Source: Streptomyces sp. SA15 (lineage in GTDB: Bacteria; Actinomycetota; Actinomycetes; Streptomycetales; Streptomycetaceae). Taken from it: a stretch of 64,000 nucleotides of DNA. Positions 35,278 to 43,640 of the stretch are shown here, in pieces. A program made the position numbers and the translations under genes. Within the stretch, counting starts at the first letter, position 1. The number at the start of each line of letters is the position of its first letter. The notes beneath the pieces are model-generated. The model did no database searches. It saw only the letters and a list, made by a program, of their open reading frames with translations, and was not told the DNA's origin. The stretch covers positions 1 to 64,000 of the forward strand of contig NZ_NTGE01000197.1 in assembly GCF_002291145.1 (NCBI RefSeq), read 5' to 3'.

Positions 35278-36276
35278 TCAGTGGTCGACGGCGACCACGA
35301 TCTTCCCCACCTGGGTGCCCGCCTCCAGATAGCGGCGCGCCTCGACGATCTCGTCCAGGCCGAACACCCGGTCCACGACGGGAGCTAAGGCACCGGAGCC
35401 CAGACCGGAGGCGACGAACGCCTCGCCCCGGCGCAGCCGCCGCGGATCCCTGGTGGTCTCATGGACGGTGTAGGTACGCATGTTCAGCGCGGGCATGCCG
35501 AGTTCGAACCACGGATAGGGGGTGGCCTCGCCGCTCAGCGCCCCGTACAGGAACAACGTGCCGCCCGGGGCGACCACCTGAGCGAGGTTCAGCACTCCCG
35601 GGCCCGCGACGGCGTCGAAGACGAACTCCGCGCCTCGCCCGGCGGTCGCGCCGAGCACACGCTCCACCACGTCCTCGTCGTCGGTGACGATCACCTCGGC
35701 GGCGCCGGCGCTCAGCAGCGCTTCCCGCTTGGCACCGGTGCGGGTCGTGGCGATCGGTACCGCTCCGACGCGCCGGGCGACCTGGATCGCCGCCAGCCCC
35801 ACACCGCTGGAGGCGGCGGTCAGCACGACGGTGTCCCCGGCCCGCATCCCGCCGACCTCGACCAGTGCGCCGTACGCCGTCAGGTACGGCATCCACACCG
35901 CGGCGCCCGCGACGGCGTCGAGCCCCTCGGGCCGGGACAGTACCGCGGCGGCGGGGACGATCGCGCGCTCGGCGTAGACGCCGTAGTCGTTCATCGAGAA
36001 GGCCGGGACGACGCTGACCGCCTGACCGGCCTCGAACCCCGTCACCCGCGCGCCGAGGGCCTCGACCACGCCCGCCGCCTCGGCTCCGAGCCGGGCGGGG
36101 AGCTCCTTGACCGGCTCGATGTACCGGCCGCCACGGAAAAGCGCCTCGGCACGGTTGAGGCCGATCGCGTCCACCCGGATCAGCAACTCATCGGGACCGG
36201 GCTCGCCGAGCTCCACGTCCTCCAGCCGCAGCACCTCCGGCCCGCCGAGCTCATGGAAGCGCACTGTCCTGACCAT
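35278..36276 (-). CDS. Zinc-independent alcohol dehydrogenase / NADPH:quinone oxidoreductase, with TTA codon
   Basis: GGGGGA lies 6-7 bases before ATG 36276; 332 residues. The MDR fold shows a GroES-like N-terminal domain (FHELGGPEVLRLEDVELGEPG, GLNRAEALFRGG), VVLTAASSGVGLAAIQVARRVGA as the NADPH-binding motif and a C-terminal VVDRVFGLDEIVEARRYLEAG. Zinc ligands of classical alcohol dehydrogenases are missing, as in quinone oxidoreductases. Leu297 is encoded by TTA (35386-35388), so translation should need bldA tRNA. A large palindrome lies about 65 bases upstream. Confidence 0.88.
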   Translation of the reverse strand: MVRTVRFHELGGPEVLRLEDVELGEPGPDELLIRVDAIGLNRAEALFRGGRYIEPVKELPARLGAEAAGVVEALGARVTGFEAGQAVSVVPAFSMNDYGVYAERAIVPAAAVLSRPEGLDAVAGAAVWMPYLTAYGALVEVGGMRAGDTVVLTAASSGVGLAAIQVARRVGAVPIATTRTGAKREALLSAGAAEVIVTDDEDVVERVLGATAGRGAEFVFDAVAGPGVLNLAQVVAPGGTLFLYGALSGEATPYPWFELGMPALNMRTYTVHETTRDPRRLRRGEAFVASGLGSGALAPVVDRVFGLDEIVEARRYLEAGTQVGKIVVAVDH

Positions 36277-36340
36277 CGGTCATCCCCCATCCGTGCGGTG
36301 ACGGCGGCGCGGACGAGCCGCCGCACCCCACTCAAACCGA

Positions 36341-36379
36341 AAGTACGACGACTGTCAAACTTCGACATTTGTCGTACTT
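36341..36379. promoter_or_regulatory. 39-bp two-fold symmetric operator candidate
   Basis: Outer arms AAGTACGAC and GTCGTACTT (9 bp, perfect) enclose inner arms TGTC and GACA around a 7-base centre. It is an AT-rich island in GC-rich DNA, 65-103 bases upstream of the quinone oxidoreductase. Size and nesting suit a dimer-of-dimers repressor such as a TetR or MarR member, but no regulator gene is adjacent. Confidence 0.6.
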
Positions 36380-36414
36380 CGATGGCCGCCCTACCTCAAT
36401 GACCGCCACAGGAG

Positions 36415-37053
36415 TCAGCGTGCGGCGAGATCGCGCCCTCCCACGACGGCCAGTGCCGCGACCAGCAGCGCCAGGACGCCGACATGGGCGAGGGCACCGG
36501 CGAGGACCACGGCGGGCAGGGGGACGTCGAGCCACGGGTACAGCGCGGCGAGGCGCACCGCGAGGAGCAGCAGGCCGAGTACGGCCAGGGCGACGCCGCC
36601 TCCGGCGCCGCTCCGGTCCCTGCGGCGGGTGCGCCACAGCAGCCAGCCGAGCGCGCCGACGGCGAAGCACGTGGCCGGGGCCCAGACCGCGTCGGCCACG
36701 GTGGGCAGCAGCACGACGGAGGCGCCCATCACCACGCAGCAGGCCATGAACACGATTCCGGGCGAGCCGAAAGGCAGGGACGCCGGCGGGGCGTCGCGAT
36801 GCTGGCCCGCGCAGAGCGCGAGCGCCGGCAGCGCGGCGGCGGTGGCGTACGCGGGCTCCGGCGGAACCCATGTGGTCATCAGCGGAGCGAGGAGCGGCCA
36901 GAGCGTGGGCAGTGCGGCGATCAGCACGGACACGCGGGCGAGGCGCCGGCGGTCGTACGCCGAGCTGATGTCCGGGCCCGGTGCACGACACGCCGAAGGT
37001 GAACAGGACCCGCCCCGATGCGGATGGTGGGCGGGCCCTGTTCGGTGAGTCAT
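36415..37053 (-). CDS. Small multi-span membrane protein
   Basis: Up to 212 residues from ATG 37053. A GTG at 36933 (VSVLIAALPTLWPLLAPL) would give a 172-residue form that starts at the first helix and discards a His/Pro-rich head; neither has a good ribosome site. Six hydrophobic segments can be seen, including IVFMACCVVMGASVVLLPTV and VALAVLGLLLLAVRLAAL, connected by short charged loops (RTRRRDRSG). I do not recognise a family. Confidence 0.65.
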   Translation of the reverse strand: MTHRTGPAHHPHRGGSCSPSACRAPGPDISSAYDRRRLARVSVLIAALPTLWPLLAPLMTTWVPPEPAYATAAALPALALCAGQHRDAPPASLPFGSPGIVFMACCVVMGASVVLLPTVADAVWAPATCFAVGALGWLLWRTRRRDRSGAGGGVALAVLGLLLLAVRLAALYPWLDVPLPAVVLAGALAHVGVLALLVAALAVVGGRDLAAR

Positions 37054-37269
37054 TGTGGTGGGGGTGCCGCAGCGGGGACACGCGTGAACATATGCCTTCC
37101 GGAGTGGCCAGTTCGCGCCCCGAGTGCGGCGTGCGCCTCCCGTGTGCGGATGCCGTCAACCGGGCCGGTCGGCCTCCCGCGGACGGGGGTCGGGGACCCC
37201 CCGCGTGATCTTCGGCACGGTCGGCAGCGATAATGGATCTCACACGTGCCCCCATCCCCACATGGACTC

Positions 37270-38448
37270 ATGCCGACCTCCACCAGCGTCCGCGCCACGA
37301 TGCCCCCCACGGTGTGGCTGGCCCGTGGCCGCCATGTCGGACCCGCCCCGCGGGACGCTCTCCTGCGCCGTCTGCGGCAGCTCAAGGACAGCGGCACCAT
37401 CGACGACTACCGCGATCCGTCCGAGGCCGAGGACGCCGGGGACTCGGGCAGCTCCGGGGACTTGGGGGAGCTCGTCCTCGAGGCCCGCTGGCGGGTCGCC
37501 GAGACGGTGACCGTACGCGCCCGGCTCACGCTCGCGCCCGCCTCGGACGACGGCCAGGAATGGGTGCTGGCGGCGGAGGCGGAACGCCCGTGGGACCAGC
37601 GGTGGCCCTCCCCCGCGACCATGTTCTGGCCCGAGGAGCCGGACGCCGACTGGGACCACGACGCCGCCACCGGCCTGCGCCTGGGGGACGTCAACCGGCT
37701 CCCCTCGGACGACAAGGCCATGCGGCGCGTGCTGCGGGACGCCGTACGCGGCAGCTGGGCCGTCAACGTCGTCGTGCACGAGGCGATGACACCGGACGAA
37801 CGCGGTCTGCTGCCGCTGGCCCGGCTGCTGCCGGTGAGCCTGCGGCACCGTGTGGTGGAGCACCGCGCCGCACCGCACCAACTGCGCGCCGTCAACTGGG
37901 CCCTGCGGGGCATCGGCGTGGAGGTACCGCGCGGCGGGGCCATCGTCCTGCCCGGGCATCCGGCCCCGCCCGAGTACACCGGCGACGATTTCTCCGTACG
38001 CACTGTCTTCCTCGACGGCTCGGAGCCCTCCGAACTGATCGAGGCCCTGACGCGGTACGTCGCGTCGCCGAGGCCGTTCCCCGACGGCGCCGAGGACGCC
38101 GTCACCGCGCTGCGGGAGCAGTGGCGGCTGCTGACGCTCGAAGAGGAACTCGCCCGGGAGCGCGCCCTCGTGGCCATGTACGCCGAGGCGCTGGAAGCGA
38201 TGACCAAGTCCCGGGACCTGTACCGGGAGGCCGCCGAAGCGGCCCACGAGGCGTTGGCCGCGTACCGCGAGAACGCGGCCTCCATCCCCGTACAATCGCA
38301 GCCGCCCGTCGGGCACCCCGCGTCCCCGCTCCAGCAACTGAGCCGGACGCTGGACCGGCTCAGAGGTACCGCGAAGGCCCTGCGTCCCACGCCCGGCCCG
38401 CGTGAGGAAGGCGACGCCGACGGCGGGGCGGACCGCTCCGACCGATAG
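37270..38448 (+). CDS. Hypothetical protein with C-terminal coiled coil
   Basis: From ATG 37270 the product has 392 residues; an in-frame GTG at 37246 adds 8. The N-terminal 280 residues are acidic and Trp-rich (RPWDQRWPSPATMFWPEE) without a known motif. Residues about 285-340 (QWRLLTLEEELARERALVAMYAEALEAM...) predict a coiled coil and the last 50 are a Pro/Asp-rich tail. No signal peptide or membrane segment. It may be a structural or partner-binding protein; function unknown. Confidence 0.7.
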   Translation: MPTSTSVRATMPPTVWLARGRHVGPAPRDALLRRLRQLKDSGTIDDYRDPSEAEDAGDSGSSGDLGELVLEARWRVAETVTVRARLTLAPASDDGQEWVLAAEAERPWDQRWPSPATMFWPEEPDADWDHDAATGLRLGDVNRLPSDDKAMRRVLRDAVRGSWAVNVVVHEAMTPDERGLLPLARLLPVSLRHRVVEHRAAPHQLRAVNWALRGIGVEVPRGGAIVLPGHPAPPEYTGDDFSVRTVFLDGSEPSELIEALTRYVASPRPFPDGAEDAVTALREQWRLLTLEEELARERALVAMYAEALEAMTKSRDLYREAAEAAHEALAAYRENAASIPVQSQPPVGHPASPLQQLSRTLDRLRGTAKALRPTPGPREEGDADGGADRSDR

Positions 38449-38570
38449 TCAGGTCACCTGCTCCGCCTACGAGGCTTTCACGGCCGTTGTCCGGCCTCTG
38501 GGGGACGAGGAGTCCCGCAGCTGACGGAAGTCGAGGAACATACTCGGCACGCACCTCGCGGGTCGCCGGG

Positions 38571-39689
38571 TCAGTCCGCCGAACGGTGGGCCTCAGCCAT
38601 CGGACGGAGCGGCGGGTCCGTCTGCCGCTGCCAGGCCAGACGCGCGATCAGGGCTGTCAACGCCGCCAGAGACGCGCATACGGCGACCGGGCCGACGAGC
38701 GAGGCAGGGGCCAGCATCAGATCCAGCGCCCGGGACAGGCCTGCGGAACGCGCCCTCTCCTCCAACAACTGCACCGCGGCCACCGCGGCCGGCAGCACGA
38801 CGGCCGCGACGAGCAACGGGCCGGTCGGCCGTACGGTCAGCAACAGCGCCAGGAGCACGCACGCGGCCGACACCGCGAGGGCCAACCCGTAGACCCGGAC
38901 GGACTCGCCGTCGCGGCGCAGCGGGAAACTGAGCGCTCCGCACACGGCGAGCGCCAGGACGACCAGCCAGACCGGCCGGTACGCGGGGCTCGGCGCCCGC
39001 TCCGCCACCCGGTACCGCCGAGGTTGCGCGGGACGGGTGGTCCTGCGGACCTCGCGGACGGGCAGCGGGTCACCGTCCTCCCCTGGCAGTTCCTCGGTCC
39101 CCTCCGTCGGCGGTGCCGGCTCCGGCTCGGGTTCCGGCAGGTCCGCGCGGGCCTGCCGTTCCTCCGCGAGCCGACCTGTCAGGTCCACCAGCTCCTCCAC
39201 CGACCCGCCGGCGGCGGGCCGCACCGCCTCCTCACCGCGGTGGGGTTCCAGCGGTGTCCGGTGCAGCGACTCCAGCAGCCGGCTCACCTCCGCCACGTGC
39301 CGCCACTCGGCCGCCGCGCGGATCGCCTCGTCCGCGCCGGCGGCGTCGCGCGGCGGCCGGGTCAACAGGGCCACCAGCCGGGTGACGTCCTCGACGGTCC
39401 GGCCCGCGCCGACCGCGCGGAGTGCGGCGATCGTGGCCTCGGCGTACTCGGGTGACTGCTCCAACAGCGTGATGAGGTGGGCGATGTCCTCGAGCGGCCG
39501 GTCCGCCACGGCGGCACGCACCAGTTCGTCGACCGGATCGCCGTACGCGGACTCAACCGGGTCGTCGGTGGCGGCGGACTCGACCGGGTTGGTGATGGCG
39601 ACGGATTCGACCGGGTCGTTGGTGACGGTCGGTTCGGTGTGGGGTATATCGGCTTTGTTCGACTGGGCTGATGAAAAGCCGGTGGTCAT
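38571..39689 (-). CDS. Membrane protein with N-terminal DPVES repeats
   Basis: ATG 39687-39689 with CTGGAG 7 bases upstream; 372 residues. Residues about 15-45 contain four short repeats of the type DPVES. Residues 45-170 are helical, with repeating LxxLLxxSPE-like units. A Glu/Pro-rich linker follows and then five hydrophobic segments from about 245 on (WLVVLALAVCGALSF, VYGLALAVSAACVLLALLL, LLVAAVVLPAAVAAVQLL). It is probably an integral membrane protein with a long cytoplasmic head. Function unknown. Confidence 0.75.
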   Translation of the reverse strand: MTTGFSSAQSNKADIPHTEPTVTNDPVESVAITNPVESAATDDPVESAYGDPVDELVRAAVADRPLEDIAHLITLLEQSPEYAEATIAALRAVGAGRTVEDVTRLVALLTRPPRDAAGADEAIRAAAEWRHVAEVSRLLESLHRTPLEPHRGEEAVRPAAGGSVEELVDLTGRLAEERQARADLPEPEPEPAPPTEGTEELPGEDGDPLPVREVRRTTRPAQPRRYRVAERAPSPAYRPVWLVVLALAVCGALSFPLRRDGESVRVYGLALAVSAACVLLALLLTVRPTGPLLVAAVVLPAAVAAVQLLEERARSAGLSRALDLMLAPASLVGPVAVCASLAALTALIARLAWQRQTDPPLRPMAEAHRSAD

Positions 39690-39973
39690 GCTCTGCTCCA
39701 GGGAAAGAGTGCGGCCGCTCTTGGCGCCCCGACGCGCGACACGCGACGTTTGACGACCATTACTAGGCGTCCCCGCCGCGGCGCGCCACCCGGGTGATCC
39801 ACAGGGATGAGCGCCTGCCCCGCCGTGCGCGGGGCCCCGCACCGGCCGGTCGGCGCCGACGTTCTGACAGGCGTTCGGACGTACTGGACGCTCCGGCAGG
39901 CTATGTGGGCGCCAAATAAGGGAATTCGACAAGCAGCGCACGCATCGCGGCGCATCGGCTTGAGGAGGCCGCC

Positions 39974-40273
39974 GTGGATTCGACCACAGCAGTCATCGTC
40001 GTCGTCGCGCTTCTCGCGGCACTGGCACTGGCCGTCGCCGTCCTGCTGCTGGTCCGGCTGGTCCGGGCCCGGCGCAGTCTGCGGCGTGCGGGACTGCCGA
40101 CCGGGCCGCGCTGGGTCTTCTGGGGCGCCCTGCTGTATTTCGTACTGCCCACCGACGTGTTGCCGGACCCGGTGTACCTGGACGACATCGGCGTCCTGCT
40201 CCTCGCGCTGCGCTCCCTGCGAGGCTCCCCGACAGGCGCCGGCCCCCGCTCGGACCATGACTACGTACCGTAA
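39974..40273 (+). CDS. DUF1232 (YkvA-like) membrane protein
   Basis: GTG 39974 with GAGGAGG 5 bases upstream; 99 residues. One N-terminal hydrophobic helix (AVIVVVALLAALALAVAVLLLV) is followed by a charged turn and the DUF1232 block LYFVLPTDVLPDPVYLDDIGVL. Family members are small membrane proteins of unknown function. It is 119 bases ahead of the graspetide precursor on the same strand, and a -10-like TATAAC (40299) in the gap suggests the precursor has its own promoter. Confidence 0.82.
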   Translation: MDSTTAVIVVVALLAALALAVAVLLLVRLVRARRSLRRAGLPTGPRWVFWGALLYFVLPTDVLPDPVYLDDIGVLLLALRSLRGSPTGAGPRSDHDYVP

Positions 40274-40392
40274 GGCAACCATTCATCCGTTCGATTCGTA
40301 TAACTCTCTGGAAGCCCGAGGAAGTCGGCGGACCGAACGAGGCCGCAGGGTGACCGTCGTTTGATCGCAGCACCACCGGCGAGGGAGAGACG

Positions 40393-40584
40393 ATGCAACC
40401 GTTCGCGCTCAACTACGCACGTCCGGCAGCGGAGTTGGAGGCCACCACTCCGTATTTCTACGACTCCGGACTGCAGTTGAACGTGTTGTTCGACGGGCGG
40501 ATAGCCGCCTGCGACCACGGCCTGATGAGGGAGTTGGGGACCACGACCTCCACCGCGGGCTCCAAGACGCACTTCGACGACTGA
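40393..40584 (+). CDS. tgmA: Graspetide (ATP-grasp-modified RiPP) precursor peptide
   Basis: GAGGGAGAG lies 5 bases before ATG; 63 residues. The leader has the PFALNYARP opening of putative ATP-grasp target peptides (TIGR04186-like) and VLFDGRIAACDHG in the middle. The C-terminal TTTSTAGSKTHFDD (residues 50-63) is the likely core: five Thr/Ser hydroxyls before two Asp carboxylates, plus Lys58. Graspetides are formed by ATP-grasp ligases that join such side chains into ester or amide macrocycles. The ligase gene follows after 16 bases. One Cys (40) lies in the leader. Confidence 0.88.
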   Translation: MQPFALNYARPAAELEATTPYFYDSGLQLNVLFDGRIAACDHGLMRELGTTTSTAGSKTHFDD

Positions 40585-40600
40585 ACACGGGCACCCGACC

Positions 40601-41581
40601 ATGACCGTGTTGATTCTTACCTGCGAAGAGGACGTGACCGCGGACATGGTGGTCGTGCACCTCAACGCAACGGGGGTTCCGGTGGTCCGGCTCGACCCTG
40701 CCGATCTGACCGGTGGTGTCGCGCTGTCCGGGGAGTATGTGCACGGTACGTTCCGCGGCCATCTGTCGGCCGCGGGCCGCCTGGTGAGCATCGGGGGGCT
40801 GCGGTCCGTCTGGGTGCGCAGGCCGGGAACACCGGCCGCGCGGGCGGCCGCGCCCTCCGCCTGGCTGACCGAGGAGGCCTCCCAGGCTCTCTACGGCATG
40901 CTGCGCGGCTGTGACGCGCGCTGGATGAACCACCCCGACGCGGCCCGCCGGGCCCGCCACAAGCCCTGGCAACTGCGGCTCGCCCAACGCTGCGGCCTGC
41001 CCGTGCCGGCCACTCTCATCACAACGTTCCCGCAGGCGGCACGGGAGTTCGCGGAACGCTATCCGGACCTGGTGGTCAAGCCGGTCTCCGGCGCCCATCC
41101 GCAGGATCCGCCCCGGGCGGTGCCGACCAGCCGTGTCGCCCCGGACACCGACTTCTCTGCCGTCGCGTACGGTCCCACGCTGCTGCAACGGCGCGTCGCG
41201 AAGCGGGCCGACATCCGCCTGACGGCTGTGGGCGAGCGGATGCTGGCCGCCCGCAAGGCCGGCCCCGACGACGCCGACGAGGTGGACGTCCGCTTCGCCG
41301 CGGCCGGCTCCCCCTGGCGTCCCACCGACGTTCCGCCGCGCGTCGCCACCGCCGTCCAGGCGTATCTGCGGGCCGCCGAATTAGCCTATGGCGCCTTCGA
41401 CTTCGCCGAGGACGCGGACGGCACCTGGTGGTTCCTGGAGTGCAACCAGTCGGGGCAGTTCGGATTCATCGAGGTGGAGACGGGTCAGCCGATCGCGCGC
41501 GCCATCGCCGAGTGGCTGGCCCGACCGGGCCCACCACCGCCGCAGGCCCACGCCAACGGGGCGAACACGGCGGTGCGATGA
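40601..41581 (+). CDS. tgmB: ATP-grasp graspetide maturase (ester/amide-forming ligase)
   Basis: ATG 40601; 326 residues, MTVLILTCEEDVTADMVVVHLN. The N-terminal pre-ATP-grasp domain has the MvdD/SAV_5884-like LILT.E.D.TAD pattern. Downstream are the ATP-grasp lid (KPWQLRLAQRCGLPVPATLIT, DLVVKPVSG), LQRRVAKRADIRLTAVGERMLA and the metal-binding C-terminal FLECNQSGQFGFIE. It should phosphorylate core Asp carboxylates and close them onto Thr/Ser or Lys. Leu261 is a TTA codon (41381-41383), predicting bldA dependence. The ribosome site is weak, which fits coupling to tgmA. Confidence 0.9.
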   Translation: MTVLILTCEEDVTADMVVVHLNATGVPVVRLDPADLTGGVALSGEYVHGTFRGHLSAAGRLVSIGGLRSVWVRRPGTPAARAAAPSAWLTEEASQALYGMLRGCDARWMNHPDAARRARHKPWQLRLAQRCGLPVPATLITTFPQAAREFAERYPDLVVKPVSGAHPQDPPRAVPTSRVAPDTDFSAVAYGPTLLQRRVAKRADIRLTAVGERMLAARKAGPDDADEVDVRFAAAGSPWRPTDVPPRVATAVQAYLRAAELAYGAFDFAEDADGTWWFLECNQSGQFGFIEVETGQPIARAIAEWLARPGPPPPQAHANGANTAVR

Positions 41582-41587
41582 GCCGGG

Positions 41588-41800
41588 TCAGTGCGGGCGC
41601 GGGCCGGGCAGGGCAGCCCGCTGCCAGCCCGCGCCCGGGGAGGCGGGGCGCTCGGCGGGGAGGCCGGGAGCGTGGGACTGCAGCGGTCGCATGACGTACT
41701 CCAGTTCCCTGCTCACACGCTCGGCCTCCCTGCGTGTCTGAGTGGGAACGTCGCCGTGCTCGGCGACGAGTCGGTCGTAGATGGGAGAATCCTGGAACAC
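41588..41800 (-). CDS. Conserved small protein of unknown function
   Basis: GTG 41798-41800 with AAAGG about 11 bases upstream; 70 residues. The first 40, MFQDSPIYDRLVAEHGDVPTQ..., are regular and helical; the Pro/Arg-rich tail looks disordered. It is convergent with tgmB, stops 6 bases apart, and sits where a methyltransferase is found in longer graspetide operons. I do not know a function or whether it belongs to the graspetide pathway. Confidence 0.65.
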   Translation of the reverse strand: MFQDSPIYDRLVAEHGDVPTQTRREAERVSRELEYVMRPLQSHAPGLPAERPASPGAGWQRAALPGPRPH

Positions 41801-41926
41801 CCGTCAACGCGCCTTTCGTGTCACAGCCCACGAGCATGGGCACGACTGCCGAGTCTATGCGCCCCCGCACACCGAGATGTGCATTCGAGTGGTGGGCTTG
41901 ACACAGGGCACGTGTACGCCCCGCGG

Positions 41927-42442
41927 TCAGGCTCCTGTCGTGGAGCCCGGCCGGACGATCATGAGGACGGTGACCGTGGCCCACAACAGGTTGAACAGGC
42001 CGGTGAAGATGGCCAGTTGGACGGTGCTGGCGCGCTCCACGGGCTGGTGCTCGGTCAGTTGGCCGAGGAGTTCGTCCTGGCGGGGCAGTACGAAGGCGAC
42101 CAGGATCCCGGCGGCCGCGGCGGTCAGGGCGATGGACGTGACGAGCCAGCCGCTGCCGAGGACACCCATCGCCAGCGCCGTGGCGAGTCCGAGGACGGGT
42201 ACGGCCAGGCCGATACCGGAGTAGACCCGGCAGATGCGGTGCAGCAGCCGCACGGTGCCGACCCCGTCCGGGCCCGCTAGGGCCTGTGTCGGAAGTGGCG
42301 TCGTCCGCCCGGCAGGCGCCGCTTCCGACACAGGCCCCAGGGCGCGGCGCGCGGCCGGCGGGAACATGCTGGCCGCGACGGTGACGGGTCCGACGGCGAC
42401 GATGGCGGCCAGGACGTGCAGGGTCAGCAGGAACTTGGTCAT
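41927..42442 (-). CDS. DUF2269-like membrane protein carrying an in-frame palindromic insertion
   Basis: A 171-residue protein with four hydrophobic segments (FLLTLHVLAAIVAVGPVTVAASMF, LAVPVLGLATALAMG, IALTAAAAGILVAFVL, FTGLFNLLWATVTVLMIV), consistent with small DUF2269-type membrane proteins. Residues about 35-56 are encoded by a 64-bp CTAG-bounded palindrome; removing 20 codons joins AARRA to LAGPDGVGTVRLLHR, which reads naturally. The insertion keeps frame and lies in the first loop, so function may survive. Divergent from the GlxA-type regulator. Confidence 0.8.
   Translation of the reverse strand: MTKFLLTLHVLAAIVAVGPVTVAASMFPPAARRALGPVSEAAPAGRTTPLPTQALAGPDGVGTVRLLHRICRVYSGIGLAVPVLGLATALAMGVLGSGWLVTSIALTAAAAGILVAFVLPRQDELLGQLTEHQPVERASTVQLAIFTGLFNLLWATVTVLMIVRPGSTTGA
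42277..42340. mobile_element. 64-bp CTAG-bounded palindromic element, copy 1
   Basis: Two 24-bp arms (42277-42300 and 42317-42340; 2 mismatches) flank a 16-base loop, TCGTCCGCCCGGCAGG. The left end is CTAG, the right CCAG. A second copy lies at 61210-61273 with near-identical arms and the loop in reverse orientation. It has no coding capacity for transposition, so it resembles a miniature inverted-repeat element mobilised by a transposase encoded elsewhere. Confidence 0.8.
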
Positions 42443-42635
42443 CGGGTGGGGTGTCTCCCTGTGCTGCGAGCGGCGGTGTCCGGCCCACCCTAGGAACCCC
42501 GTGGGTGATCACACAGGGGCGGAAACGACAGGTTCCAACGGATTCTCGCCAACACGTCCATCAGCGTTTCCACCGCGGCTGCGGCGCCGTACAGGACTCA
42601 TGCCGCATGGCGGGAACCTGCCTATCGTGGCGCTC

Positions 42636-43613
42636 ATGCATACGGTGGCGATCCTGGTTCTCGATCAAGTGGTGCCGTTCGACATGGCCGCGCCCATGAC
42701 GGTGTTCGACTGGACACGGCTGCCCGACGGCCGCCGCCCCTACCGGGTGCGGCTGTGCGCCGAGGCGCCGGAGGTGCGCGCGGACGGGGACGGTTTCGCC
42801 CTGCGGGTGGAGCGGGGACTCGAGGCGCTTGCGGACGCCGACACGATCATCGTGCCGGGCTGCTCGGAGGAGGCCGGTCCGCCGTCCGCCGACGTGGTGG
42901 CGGCGCTGCGGCGGGCCGCCGAGGCCGGCACCAGGATCGCGTCCGTGTGCGTGGGGGCCTTCGTGCTGGCGGAGGCCGGACTGCTGGACGGCTTGCGGGC
43001 CACCACCCACTGGGTGGCCGCCGATGTGCTGGCGCGGCGCTATCCACGCGTCGAGGTGCAGCCGGACGTGCTGTATGTCGACAACGGGCAGATCCTCACC
43101 TCGGCCGGAGCCGCCGCGGCCATGGACATGTGTCTGCACATGATCCGGCGGGATCTGGGGTCGGCCGTCGCCGCGCATGCCGCCCGGATGTCCGTCATGC
43201 CGCTGGAACGGGAGGGCGGGCAGGCCCAGTTCATCGTGCACGAACACCCGCCCGTGCCGCGCGGCTCGAGTCTCGAACCCCTCCTGGAGTGGGTCGAGGA
43301 CAACCTGGCCCACGACATCACCCTCGGGACGATGGCGGCCCGCTCGGGGATGAGCGAACGTACCTTCAGCCGTCGATTCCGTGAACAGACGGGCACCACG
43401 CCGTTGCAGTGGCTGCTGCGGGCGCGCGTACGGCGGGCCCAGTACCTGCTGGAGAACAGCGACCACCCGGTGGAACGGATCGCGGGACAGGCGGGGTTCG
43501 GTTCACCCACCGCCTTCCGCGAACGGTTCCGCCGGGTGGTCGGCACCACTCCACAGAACTACCGCGCCGCCTTCCAGGGCAGGAAGACTGTCGTCCCGGC
43601 CGCACGCCCCTGA
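42636..43613 (+). CDS. GlxA-family regulator: DJ-1/PfpI domain plus AraC HTH
   Basis: ATG 42636 (MHTVAILVLDQVVPFDMAAPM) gives 325 residues; ATG 42600 has a slightly better ribosome site and adds 12. The N-terminal DJ-1/PfpI-like domain contains the nucleophile-elbow region RIASVCVGAFVLAEAGLLDG with its Cys. The C-terminal 100 residues form two AraC helix-turn-helix motifs: ITLGTMAARSGMSERTFSRRFREQTGTTPLQWLL and IAGQAGFGSPTAFRERFRRVVGTTPQNYR. Members sense small metabolites and activate or repress neighbours, so the divergent DUF2269-like gene is a candidate target. Confidence 0.9.
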   Translation: MHTVAILVLDQVVPFDMAAPMTVFDWTRLPDGRRPYRVRLCAEAPEVRADGDGFALRVERGLEALADADTIIVPGCSEEAGPPSADVVAALRRAAEAGTRIASVCVGAFVLAEAGLLDGLRATTHWVAADVLARRYPRVEVQPDVLYVDNGQILTSAGAAAAMDMCLHMIRRDLGSAVAAHAARMSVMPLEREGGQAQFIVHEHPPVPRGSSLEPLLEWVEDNLAHDITLGTMAARSGMSERTFSRRFREQTGTTPLQWLLRARVRRAQYLLENSDHPVERIAGQAGFGSPTAFRERFRRVVGTTPQNYRAAFQGRKTVVPAARP

Positions 43614-43634
43614 ACGGCGTACGGCCGGGACGAC
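43590..43634. terminator. Hairpin overlapping the regulator's 3' end
   Basis: Perfect 13-bp arms (43590-43602 and 43622-43634) around a 19-base loop containing the GlxA-type stop codon, between convergent genes. Confidence 0.65.
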
Positions 43635-43640
43635 GCGACG

